Below, one piece after another: positions 41,001 to 49,215 of a stretch of DNA of 59,744 nucleotides. Source of the DNA: Treponema sp. (GTDB taxonomy: Bacteria; Spirochaetota; Spirochaetia; Treponematales; Treponemataceae); the NCBI GenBank assembly GCA_018385415.1, contig JAHAZA010000065.1, forward strand, positions 1 to 59,744, read 5' to 3'. The stretch's first letter is position 1. Each line of letters starts with the position of its first letter. A program made the translations under genes and the position numbers. Under the pieces are notes generated by a model that ran no database searches, was not told the origin of the DNA, and worked only from the letters and a program-made list of their open reading frames with translations.

Positions 41001-44000
41001 ATTGTTACGTCACCGAGAGAAACTAATGTTCCCATGTCAGATTGAAGGTTTACATTACCTGTTCCAGCTTTGATTGTAAGTGGCTGAGAATCTGCTATTT
41101 TCCCCTGGAACGGATTTTTAATTGTAATGTTTCCGCTTGCTGATGCAGTACCTGATGTAGTATCCAGAATGACAGATGAATTGACAGTAACTGTTCCTGT
41201 TCCTGAGAAATTGATGTCTTTTTTTTCTGTAATGATTTTTGTATCAGCAGTTTGAGATTCTGTTCCAAGATTTACTGTTCCTGCACCGGTTACAGTAAAG
41301 CCGTCTTTTGCAGTAATGACTACAGGTGATGGAATAGAAAGTTTTTTACCTGTGGCAATGTTTGCTGTGAGAGATTTTACTGTAACATCCTTTTTGAGAT
41401 CATAGTCTGCCTGGTGTGTGCTGTCATTATCCAATGTAAGATTATAAGAAGCTCCAGTGATAGTTGCATTGTCTTCAAAGGTAATATTGTTCTTTGCTTT
41501 TAATGTAACGTCCTGAGTTAATGTAACTTTTCCCTGATATTTCTGACTTCCGGAAGTTGTAATGTCTGTGCCGATAGATGCATCGCCGTTAACTGACAAA
41601 GTTGTTACATCTGTAATTGTAGCTGTAGTTGTAAGTTTTGTTCCGATGTTAAGGACCTTAGAATTTCCATCCAAAGCCTGAGAAACTGTAAAGGAACCTT
41701 TTGTTTTAATATTGCCTGCAAGCTTTACAGTGCCTGAAATAATCACATTGTTGTAATCTGCAGCAGTGTCATCTGCCGGATTAATGTTTTCAACTGTTGA
41801 AGAACCTTCTGCAAATTCAACAGTTCCCTGAGTTGTGTCCACGAGATACTTTGCAGTTGGTAAAGTTGTATCGATAAAGCGTCCTGTGTTCTGGAATATT
41901 ACAGTACCTTTGTTTGTAAGTGGTGAGGATGTTTTTATAAGCTGAATGTTGTAAGTTGTATTAATCGAAGCTGCTGCATCTGCATCAACCTCAAGTGAGT
42001 CGAGAATAATTCCTTTTGACGCACTGCTGTAAACAGGATATTTGGAATTTGCATTTGCCACAACTTTAACAGTATCTTCATCAGAGCCGTTTCCTGGAAA
42101 GTCTGTCGCAGTTGTCCAGACTCCTGCTGATGATTCAACCTGCCAGTTTGCTGCAGTTTCCCAGTCTGTACCTGTTGTGTTACTAAGCCATCTGTAATTG
42201 GCTGCAAAAATCCAGTTTGTATTATTGCCATTGTTTGTTGAGTATGATGGTCTGATGAAAGGATTTGTTGACTTCGAATCTGTTACGATTGCATGTGTTA
42301 CATTTGCATCGCCTGCTGGTGTTGTGAGAATCCATTGAGATCCTGCAGTCTGGCTGTTAAGTGTAATCTTAGAAGCAGTTTCTCCTGTAATAGTGAAGCT
42401 TCCATCTATGGTTAAAGTTTTTCCGGCTTCGAAAGAAAGAGTTTTACCTGCCTGGGTACATGTAAAGTCACCGTTTACTTTATTGTTACCTGAGATGAGT
42501 GATGTTCCTGTTCCTGCGATTGTAAGGTTGTTGAAGGTGTTTGCAGAACCTGAAATGCTTCCTGCTAATGTAACATTACCTTTGTAAGTTTGAGTACCAG
42601 AAGAATTTATGTCTCTCTTAATTTCAGTGTCTCCATATATAGTGATGGAGTTAAAGGGTTGGCTGTTTCCTACAGTACCATTAAAAATAACTTTTGGTGT
42701 TTGAGTACTGCTTCCGATTGTTAAATCTTTTGCAGGGTATGAAGCATGAGAGTGAATTGTGTTAAATGTAATCGTTGCATCAGAAGGTGCTAAGAGAGTT
42801 ACGTTTTCATTTACTACAACATCTCCAGAATAAGTCTGATTTCCTGTTGTAGTTACAGTGGTTGTGCCACCAAGAAACTGTGCACCATTTGATGCAGTTA
42901 TTGTGCCTGCATTTATTATTCCTCTGAACCATGCATCTGTTACAGAAAGACTTTCTGTACAGTTGATGCTGGAAGGGTTATTTCCTTCATAGTGAGTTCC
43001 TGTAGAACTGTTAAGGCTGATGTTTTTAAGTTTGTTTAAAGCAGTTCCTAATGAGGTATTTAAATTTTGAGTAATACCTTTTGCATTTACAGTTAAATCA
43101 TGTTCTGTTCCGTCTGTAATGACATCTCCTGCAAAAGTTACTTTATATGTTGAAACACCATCAATTGTTGTATCATAAGCCAGTGTAACTTTAGGTAGAG
43201 TTGTGTTGGCTGCAAGAGTAGGGGAATCATTAAGTGTCAAGTTTGAGGAATTGATTGTTCCTGCAAGTGTAACAGCTGGAATGCTGCTTATATTCAGTTC
43301 AGCATTGCCTGTTGCTCCCATGTTGAACACATCGTCTGCATCGTTTCCAAAGTCAATTGAAGTGCCGTAGAAATTCATTTCGCCGATAGTGGTTGTCTGA
43401 GCGCCTGTGCCCTGATTGAATTTTAAAATGGAATTATTTGGCGCGGTCATTGAAGAAATTGAAAGATTACCATGGCTTTCTAGAGTTGCATTAGGAGCCA
43501 AAGTGATGTTATTCAATGAAGCTGAGCCTTTAAATGTACATGAGCCGCCTTCTCCAATAACTAAGGCGCAGGATGGTGCTGTTGTAACATCGCTTGTTGC
43601 AACAGGATAGCGAGTAAATCCTCCAGGAATTTCAATACGGCTTATTGTTTCAAGATCTGTAATGTCAGAAATTCCTGTCCAGTTAGCAGGATCGAACCAG
43701 TCATCGCTTTGTGTGCCGCTCCAGAAAGCGGTTCCCGAAACAGTTTTGGTGATTGCCGATCCATATGTTCCTGACACAGTTACATCTTTTGCAGAGACAT
43801 TATCTGTATCAGTAGGTTCTGCATTTACAACAATTTCTCCGTCTCCTGTAAATTCAAGAAAGGAATAGTCCTTGTTTCCTGCATTTGTATCAAGAGTATT
43901 CGAGATTGTAAGAACAACCGGGGCTGAAACTTCAAGGTGTTTTTCGTAATAATAAGCAGTGGCATCAAGATTTGTTACTTCTACAGTTCCACTGCCAACT

Positions 44001-44356
44001 GAATCAATAAATTTTACGCTGCCGCTTCTTTTGGTTCCTAAAGGAAAGTAAGTACCGATTTTGAGATTTGCAATATTTAAAGTATGTCCTTTAAGGTCAA
44101 TGACACAGGTATTTGCATCAGAGTTGTTTAGACGGTTATAAATGTTAAGGGTTGTGATAGTGATGTCAGCATCAATATCTACAGTATTATCGTCATTTCG
44201 AATTGCATAGTCATCTATATTTGTATTCCAGGTTAAATCGGCTGCAAAAATTCCACTTGCAGCTGTCATAATCATAAGCAATGCTGCAATCGCCGGTTTT
44301 GAGAGCTTTAATTTACTGATTCTGTCAGAATTTAATCTATTCAATAGAAAAAACAT
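38087..44356 (-). CDS. Giant beta-helical surface protein (2089 aa) with FlgD/T9SS-like C-terminus
   Basis: Probably a secreted, repeat-rich surface protein. A long signal peptide (basic n-region, ending AASGIFAAD) is followed by about 1400 residues rich in Thr, Ser, Gly, Asn and Val with autotransporter-like short repeats (GTQxYxGxVTL, LTIxG). W-rich motifs, FWSGTQSDDWFDPANW near 215 and TTGTDWETAANW near 700, resemble Ig-like or NW repeats. Cys-containing and Ig-like segments follow. The last 70 residues match FlgD-type Ig / T9SS-type sorting domains (YYYWNGTNNSGKEVARGIYF, ending KVMVVK). No outer-membrane barrel is seen. GGAGG supports the ATG at 44356; an in-frame ATG at 44434 is less likely. 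Confidence 0.78.
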   Translation of the reverse strand: MFFLLNRLNSDRISKLKLSKPAIAALLMIMTAASGIFAADLTWNTNIDDYAIRNDDNTVDIDADITITTLNIYNRLNNSDANTCVIDLKGHTLNIANLKIGTYFPLGTKRSGSVKFIDSVGSGTVEVTNLDATAYYYEKHLEVSAPVVLTISNTLDTNAGNKDYSFLEFTGDGEIVVNAEPTDTDNVSAKDVTVSGTYGSAITKTVSGTAFWSGTQSDDWFDPANWTGISDITDLETISRIEIPGGFTRYPVATSDVTTAPSCALVIGEGGSCTFKGSASLNNITLAPNATLESHGNLSISSMTAPNNSILKFNQGTGAQTTTIGEMNFYGTSIDFGNDADDVFNMGATGNAELNISSIPAVTLAGTINSSNLTLNDSPTLAANTTLPKVTLAYDTTIDGVSTYKVTFAGDVITDGTEHDLTVNAKGITQNLNTSLGTALNKLKNISLNSSTGTHYEGNNPSSINCTESLSVTDAWFRGIINAGTITASNGAQFLGGTTTVTTTGNQTYSGDVVVNENVTLLAPSDATITFNTIHSHASYPAKDLTIGSSTQTPKVIFNGTVGNSQPFNSITIYGDTEIKRDINSSGTQTYKGNVTLAGSISGSANTFNNLTIAGTGTSLISGNNKVNGDFTCTQAGKTLSFEAGKTLTIDGSFTITGETASKITLNSQTAGSQWILTTPAGDANVTHAIVTDSKSTNPFIRPSYSTNNGNNTNWIFAANYRWLSNTTGTDWETAANWQVESSAGVWTTATDFPGNGSDEDTVKVVANANSKYPVYSSASKGIILDSLEVDADAAASINTTYNIQLIKTSSPLTNKGTVIFQNTGRFIDTTLPTAKYLVDTTQGTVEFAEGSSTVENINPADDTAADYNNVIISGTVKLAGNIKTKGSFTVSQALDGNSKVLNIGTKLTTTATITDVTTLSVNGDASIGTDITTSGSQKYQGKVTLTQDVTLKAKNNITFEDNATITGASYNLTLDNDSTHQADYDLKKDVTVKSLTANIATGKKLSIPSPVVITAKDGFTVTGAGTVNLGTESQTADTKIITEKKDINFSGTGTVTVNSSVILDTTSGTASASGNITIKNPFQGKIADSQPLTIKAGTGNVNLQSDMGTLVSLGDVTITDKDTTLSQAKELKAKTVSITGAKIKTEQSSKITTAQTVALTNSDLFLTEKGSVITALTGFTKNGTGLSQIAGTVRTNNSAITFNNTTYIYNASTFDTSNNGAVASPTADITIGSGTTDDLYISALEGTSPQAVSFTARTLDVKGNIVLFNGNVTLKADIKSGMDIVLLNGNTDNMYDLGGVDDLIAYINPLRNTSALKEPSLTAFPALLPEGTAIDHSIYRSSLTGFDSKTIYAGQNFYDNGVNLEPAGDWTLSLKSNDDATVSFAEAYNARIKNCSTVTCHDGDFAWLAAGEGCTDAGNNSTDTLDSIDYGTDDGTGKFNCTKTGIAFLHPVILVDDNSKTTSEGRTTGPEIPLLSGTYAVRDNVLRVEFVRNNCTNGVVPAGTPQKLATSLIENSNNEIWNAVTQFKFNDGTSAFTGAYIDAECTVTTTGQGDLAVIYIKASSRWNLDATGTSIGTKADTTGSFHNDVYNDIYFQKIVAGIFATLYDNHKNRLADYSQVPYERPASDHREGFRFTAVTNRCSIDDMHITFTIADFESNKVYVYFDHALANDRINWNHSDMSNPITTESTIKIYSDINNRTAINVESVDINYLNDHGIILTLDQDLGYDMINYGIKVEYASGNLLSTKIQSKNNRIVNNGESHCISDVITTNCIDVQYAYDNRYDAFIDSTGGLAPFDSIVMRNFTGEGSNNKVFADKNITLVTKNVAPADAKGNEANFKYKLIADITPTPNCNGTTYEVYSGNKTRFWFPEGTATVSGFAPVLNYSPNRQTSSAAVSNIEESSDPLDPDVTTYLFHNFSEETPCLNWHSGSDVRFLFEVLKNGSRVMINHKFDGSSYENGSEMTPLYLARLKNPADLTSIDLWSFIISEPQRQRGGVSIYSNVVNATSKEFCTLEVNMPRDGNLRVIVNTADGNVVKYLESGRQTAGLHYYYWNGTNNSGKEVARGIYFIRVVGPDIEETRKVMVVK

Positions 44357-44520
44357 GTGTTTTTCCTCCAAATTTATACCTATTCCCCTCAAATATCGGA
44401 AAAATTCACTATTCACCTTAGAAAATTCCTCCATACATATTAGTTACAACAAAAGGCAAGCTATCCAGATGATAATTGCAGGAAAAAGATTTTTTGAGTT
44501 TGTTAAGGATTATATTTGAT

Positions 44521-44549
44521 TTTACTTTTTAGACGTTGTGTTGTAAAAT
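44521..44549 (+). promoter_or_regulatory. Promoter of the GH3 gene, predicts leaderless mRNA
   Basis: TTTACT (44521-44526), 17-bp spacer, TAAAAT (44544-44549). The ATG at 44557 begins 7 bases after the -10 box, without a Shine-Dalgarno. Confidence 0.7.
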
Positions 44550-44556
44550 CAACCCT

Positions 44557-47202
44557 ATGAAAGCTACAAAAAATTCTAAAAATACAAATGTCCAGGAAGC
44601 TCTTGATAAGCTTACCCTTCAGGAAAAAATCAGATTATTAAATGGTGTTGGCAGCTGGTATACTTCAGATGCTAACGGAAAGCTTCCTGCTGTAATGATG
44701 ACAGATGGTCCTCACGGATTACGCAAACAAGGAAAAGAACAGAATCTAGCCGATATCAATGATTCAATTCAGTCAACTTGTTTTCCAACAGCCAGTTGTG
44801 TTGCAAACTCGTGGGATCTTGATCTTATGCACGAAATGTCCGGGGCAATTGCAGATCAGGCATTAAAAGAAGAAGTGGGAATTGTTCTTGGCTGTGGAAT
44901 GAATATTAAGCGTTCTCCAATGTGTGGCCGTAACTTTGAATATTTTTCAGAAGATCCACTACTTGCAGGTTCCCTTGCTGCAGCTTACATTGATGGAATG
45001 CAGTCAAAAAATGTTGGAACTTCAATTAAACATTTCTGCTGTAACAATCAGGAAACTCGCCGTCAGTCATCGGATTCAATTGTTGATGACAGAGCACTTC
45101 GCGAAATATATTTGCGTCCTTTTGAAATTGCTGTTCGTAATACTCAGCCAACTACAATCATGGCTTCGTATAACAAGGTAAATGGCAAATACTCATGTCT
45201 AAATAAAGAAATCATTACAGACATTGTTCGAGGTGAATGGGGATATGAAGGTGCAGTTATTTCTGACTGGGGTGCTGCAGTAAGTATTGCTGATTGTATC
45301 AAAGCTGGGCTTGATCTTGCTATGCCTGATTCTGGTGGTTATCAGCCTGATATGATTCAGAAGGCTTATGATGAAGGCTATATTACTGAAGAAGAAATCA
45401 ATCGTTCAGCTGCAAAAGTAATTGAATTGATTCAGCGTGTTGCAAACAATCCGAAGGTTGATGTTGATTATAATGAACATCATCAGCTTGCAAGAAAAAT
45501 TGCTGCAAACTCAGCAGTTCTTTTAAAGAATGCTGGAGTTCTTCCTCTTTCAGATAAACAGAAGGATATTGTTGTTCTTGGACAGATGGCAGATGGAATG
45601 AGATTCCAGGGTGGTGGTTCAAGTCATATCAATGCATTTACAGGACCAAATGCAATTGATTCTCTTAAAGCTGCCGGCTTTAATGTTCATTACGCTCCTG
45701 CATATCCTTCTGATGAAGATGTTGAGACAACAACACCTGAAGAATTTCAGCGACTTGCTCAGGAAGCCGTTTCTCTTGCAAAAGAAGCTGAAGTAAAGAA
45801 AATGCCTGTGCTTTTATTCTGTGGACTTACAAACAGAACAGAAGGAGAAGGATTTGATCGTCATGATATGAATCTTCCTTCTGAACAGCTATCTGTAATT
45901 ACAAAAATTCTTCAGATGAATAGAAATATTACAGTGGTTGCATTTGGTGGATCTCCATTTGCAATACCATTTGTTGATGATGTTGCGGCTGTGCTTCATA
46001 TGTATCTTGCAGGTGAAGCTGTAGGTGAAGCCTGTGTTGATCTTCTTACCGGTAAAGTAAATCCAAGTGGTAAGCTTTCAGAAAGTTATCCTTTCTCAGA
46101 AAAAGATGTTCCATCAAAAGCAACATGGGGTAAAGAAACTCCAGATATTGAATATCGTGAAAGTATTTTTACAGGTTACCGTTTCTACGATACATTCAAT
46201 GTTCCTGTTCAGTATGAATTTGGTTATGGACTTTCATATACTAAATTCAGTTATACAGGTCTTGAAGTATCTTCTGCTGATTTTGATGCAACAGATGCAA
46301 ATTCTGCTATTGGCAATGTTGGTGCAACATGTGGTTATGCAGCAGGTGCATCAAAGAGCAAGAAGAATCTTAAGGTTAAGTTTACTGTAAAGAATATAGG
46401 TAAGGTTGCAGGAGCAGAAGTAGTTCAGATTTATGTAAAGAATCCAAAGGCTGATTACCTTCGTCCTTCAAGAGAGCTTCGTGCATTTACAAAAGTTTTC
46501 CTTGAACCAGGAAAGAGCAAGAAAGTAACAATCGAACTTGATGCAAAAGCATTCAGTATGTTTGATGTAAATTCAAATGAATACATTGCACCTGCAGGAA
46601 ATTACGAAATTCAGGTTGCAGCATCTCTTAATGATGTTAAGCTTAAGAAATCAATAAAAGTAAAAGGTGTTAAATACACTGCTGATGATAGAGTAAAGCT
46701 TACTTCATATTTTGTTGCAGATCCAGAAGATGCTCCAAAAGCAAAATCAAAAGCAAAGACTTCTGCAAAGGCTACCGCTAAAGCAAAGACAGAAAAAACA
46801 GTAAAGGTTGAAAAGAAAGCAACTGTAAATGTTGATGAGCTTTTCACACATGAAGATTTTGCAAAATTGTATGGTAAACCACTTCCTGAAGATTTTACTC
46901 CAGTTGCAGGAACATTCTCAATTTTGAATAATATTAATGAAGCTGCAGCTATCAGTCCACTTTGTGTAAAGATTCGTGAAAAGATGGTTGAAAGAATTGT
47001 GAATGATGCAAAAAAACGAGGGCGTTCAGAAAATGATCCTTCAGTTAAAATTGGAATCTGTGGATGTACTGAAAATCCTCTTGAAAGCATTATTCTTCTT
47101 TCTGCCCGCCAATTCCACGAAAATTATGCTGAGGCAATTGCACATCTTGCAAATAACAAAAAATTTGCAGCTCTTAAGAGTTTTCTTAAGAAAAGAAAGT
47201 AA
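44557..47202 (+). CDS. Glycoside hydrolase family 3 beta-glucosidase-type enzyme
   Basis: Removes terminal beta-linked glucose or xylose units. The 881-residue protein has the GH3 N-terminal barrel with nucleophile D237 in VISDWGA, KHF at 158-160, the C-terminal alpha/beta domain, and a FnIII-like domain (VKFTVKNIGKVAGAEVVQIYV). No signal peptide is present, so it is cytoplasmic and would act on imported oligosaccharides. After the FnIII domain come a Lys/Ala-rich linker (about 725-755) and an unusual C-terminal domain of about 120 residues. An in-frame ATG at 44536 would overlap the promoter, so 44557 is preferred. Substrate is not resolved. Confidence 0.9.
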   Translation: MKATKNSKNTNVQEALDKLTLQEKIRLLNGVGSWYTSDANGKLPAVMMTDGPHGLRKQGKEQNLADINDSIQSTCFPTASCVANSWDLDLMHEMSGAIADQALKEEVGIVLGCGMNIKRSPMCGRNFEYFSEDPLLAGSLAAAYIDGMQSKNVGTSIKHFCCNNQETRRQSSDSIVDDRALREIYLRPFEIAVRNTQPTTIMASYNKVNGKYSCLNKEIITDIVRGEWGYEGAVISDWGAAVSIADCIKAGLDLAMPDSGGYQPDMIQKAYDEGYITEEEINRSAAKVIELIQRVANNPKVDVDYNEHHQLARKIAANSAVLLKNAGVLPLSDKQKDIVVLGQMADGMRFQGGGSSHINAFTGPNAIDSLKAAGFNVHYAPAYPSDEDVETTTPEEFQRLAQEAVSLAKEAEVKKMPVLLFCGLTNRTEGEGFDRHDMNLPSEQLSVITKILQMNRNITVVAFGGSPFAIPFVDDVAAVLHMYLAGEAVGEACVDLLTGKVNPSGKLSESYPFSEKDVPSKATWGKETPDIEYRESIFTGYRFYDTFNVPVQYEFGYGLSYTKFSYTGLEVSSADFDATDANSAIGNVGATCGYAAGASKSKKNLKVKFTVKNIGKVAGAEVVQIYVKNPKADYLRPSRELRAFTKVFLEPGKSKKVTIELDAKAFSMFDVNSNEYIAPAGNYEIQVAASLNDVKLKKSIKVKGVKYTADDRVKLTSYFVADPEDAPKAKSKAKTSAKATAKAKTEKTVKVEKKATVNVDELFTHEDFAKLYGKPLPEDFTPVAGTFSILNNINEAAAISPLCVKIREKMVERIVNDAKKRGRSENDPSVKIGICGCTENPLESIILLSARQFHENYAEAIAHLANNKKFAALKSFLKKRK

Positions 47203-47236
47203 GTAATAAAAAAAATAAATTTTACTTAAAAAAATC

Positions 47237-47291
47237 CGGGTTTACCATTTGCCTTCGCATTGCGTATGCAAAGTGATAAACCCGTTTTTTA
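47237..47291. terminator. Bidirectional terminator between GH3 and proC genes
   Basis: CGGGTTTA (47237-47244) pairs with TAAACCCG (47277-47284); an inner stem extends it. T-runs follow on both strands, so it can serve both convergent genes. Confidence 0.85.
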
Positions 47292-47308
47292 TTTTTTTTA
47301 CCTGTTAT

Positions 47309-48100
47309 TTACTTTTTCTTAAAGTCCATTATTACATCAATGGAAGAAATACATGCACCCCGAAGACCATTTTTTTCAAGGGAATCAACTCCGCGGATTG
47401 TTGTGCCGTTAGGTGAACATACTGCATCTTTAAGAACGCCAGGATGGCTTTTTGTTACCTGTTGAAGTTTTGCACTTCCCAGCATTGTCTGACTTACAAG
47501 ACGGTAAGCAGTATCACGACTGATTCCATACTTAACAGCTGCATCTGCATAAGCTTCCATAACCAGATCCATGAATGCTGGACCACAACCAGAAATTGCA
47601 CCGCCAATTCCCATAAGGTTAGTTGGTAATTCCTCTACAATTCCCAGTGCACTGAAAAGTTCCTTTAACTGAGTAAGTTCATCAGAGGTAAGTGAGTTTG
47701 TTTTTTCAAAAAGCATTACACCTTCGCCAACCATTGCTGGTGTATTGGGCATAATGCACTGAATGCGTACATTATCTGTGAGAATTGCGTGAAAAGTTTC
47801 GAAAACCCAGCCTGCTGCAACAGAAATAAGTGCTTTGCTTTTTAATTCATCTTTAACTTCAGAAAGCACACTTTCAATCTGATAAGGTTTACAAGCAAGG
47901 ATTAAAGTATCACAAGCTTTAACCAGTTCCTTTAAAGATGCAACTGCTGTAAAGCCAACCTTTGATGCATTAGCCTGTAGCTTTTGCTGGTTAGGTGCAA
48001 AAGCAAAAATGTTTTCTTTGTTGATTTTATGAGAGTTGATAAATCCCTGGACAATAGCAAGTGCCATGTTCCCCATTCCAATGAATCCAATTTTATCCAT
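47309..48100 (-). CDS. proC: Pyrroline-5-carboxylate reductase
   Basis: Last step of proline synthesis: reduces pyrroline-5-carboxylate with NADPH. The 263-residue protein has the N-terminal dinucleotide fold IGFIGMGNMALAIVQGFI, then RIQCIMPNTPAMVGEG and GSGPAFMDLVMEA-like GCGPAFMDLVMEAYADA, and SPNGTTIRGVDSLEKNGLRGA near the C-terminus, all family signatures. AGGAAG precedes the ATG. It has no proA or proB neighbour in this window and is followed by a strong terminator. It lies 82 bp downstream of the Dus gene on the same strand. Confidence 0.93.
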   Translation of the reverse strand: MDKIGFIGMGNMALAIVQGFINSHKINKENIFAFAPNQQKLQANASKVGFTAVASLKELVKACDTLILACKPYQIESVLSEVKDELKSKALISVAAGWVFETFHAILTDNVRIQCIMPNTPAMVGEGVMLFEKTNSLTSDELTQLKELFSALGIVEELPTNLMGIGGAISGCGPAFMDLVMEAYADAAVKYGISRDTAYRLVSQTMLGSAKLQQVTKSHPGVLKDAVCSPNGTTIRGVDSLEKNGLRGACISSIDVIMDFKKK

Positions 48101-48182
48101 ATCAAAACTTCCTGATGATTTACTTTTATTGTTTAAATTACATAAAAGAGTAAAATATGTCTATCCTATGTTGGTATTTCCA

Positions 48183-49178
48183 CTATTTCAAATAATTTTC
48201 AAAAATCTTTTCGTAATCGGCACGGGTTTCGGCGTGGACAATTTCAAGGCGCATGGCAGCTCCGCCTTCGATGCCTTTGGAGTAGGCACAGAAGCGTTTA
48301 CGCATGTCTTTGCAGGCAGCCTGTTCACCACGGTCCTCGATTAAGACTGACAGTTCTTCAAAGCCTGCATCAAGTCTTTCTTTGACTGGAATTTCATCAT
48401 ATGTTCCTGTTTCTAAAAGCTGTCTTGTCTGTCTGAAAATGAATGGTTTACCCATGGCGCCACGGGCAAACATTACGCCGTCAACGCCTGTGTATTCAAG
48501 CATTTTTTTTGCATCTTCAGGAAAGAATATGTCGCCGGAACCGAATACTGGTACACGGCCTTTTACAAGTTCTACAAGTTCCTTCAAGTAGTCCCAGTTG
48601 GAACGACCTTCATAGCCTTGTGCTCTTGTTCTTGGATGCATAGTAATTGCAGCTGCCCCTGCAGCGATTGCAGTTTCCGCAGCTTCTCTAAATGTAATGG
48701 AAAGCTGATCCCAGCCTGAACGGATCTTTACCGTCACTGGAATATCAGCGCCCTTGTCTTTTACGCCTTTTACAACGCTTTCTATAATAACACCAAGGCG
48801 GTCAACATCACGGGTCAGACTTGATCCGGCACCGGTCTTAACAACCTTTGGAACAGGGCAGCCTGCATTGATATCGATGCAGCTGCATTTTGTCTGTTCA
48901 AGAACAAGACCCGTGGCGTTGTACATTACTTCAGGAGTTCCTCCAAAAATCTGTACGGCGTACTTTTCTTCATTTGGGGCTGCTTTCATTATTTCCTGGG
49001 TGTTTTGATTGCGGCGGGTCAAGGCTTCTGCGCTAACCATTTCAGTGTATTCAAAATTTGAGCCGCCACGGACACATAGGCCTCGGAACGCCCTGTCGCT
49101 GTAACCTGCAACAGGGGCCAGAAAAAGATTTCCGTCGAGAGAAAGAGATCCGATTTGTACCGGGTGATATAAGTTCAT
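48183..49178 (-). CDS. dus: tRNA-dihydrouridine synthase
   Basis: FMN- and NADPH-dependent reduction of tRNA uridines. The 331-residue TIM-barrel protein has FLAPVAGYSDRAFR, INAGCPVPKVVKTGAGSSL with the catalytic cysteine, KIRSGWD, MHPRTRAQGYEGRSNWD, GSGDIF and VMFARGAMG. The DusB subgroup is most likely. I use the ATG at 49178; the longer in-frame start (49304) would overlap the TatD gene and add 42 residues that do not match the family. It sits 37 bp after tatD on the same strand. The ribosome site at 49178 is weak. Confidence 0.92.
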   Translation of the reverse strand: MNLYHPVQIGSLSLDGNLFLAPVAGYSDRAFRGLCVRGGSNFEYTEMVSAEALTRRNQNTQEIMKAAPNEEKYAVQIFGGTPEVMYNATGLVLEQTKCSCIDINAGCPVPKVVKTGAGSSLTRDVDRLGVIIESVVKGVKDKGADIPVTVKIRSGWDQLSITFREAAETAIAAGAAAITMHPRTRAQGYEGRSNWDYLKELVELVKGRVPVFGSGDIFFPEDAKKMLEYTGVDGVMFARGAMGKPFIFRQTRQLLETGTYDEIPVKERLDAGFEELSVLIEDRGEQAACKDMRKRFCAYSKGIEGGAAMRLEIVHAETRADYEKIFENYLK

Positions 49179-49215
49179 TTTGATTAATGGATCCAGTGTC
49201 TGCTTTGGAAGGTGA

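Noticed and set aside
44357..44434. Longer start for the giant surface protein.
   Set aside because: The 26 extra residues would put a soluble charged tail before the signal peptide, whereas GGAGG stands directly before the ATG at 44356.
46611..47090. Open frame of 159 codons on the minus strand inside the GH3 gene.
   Set aside because: Antisense to a strongly supported coding sequence, low-complexity product rich in Phe, Ser and Ala that mirrors the Lys/Ala linker, and no ribosome site.
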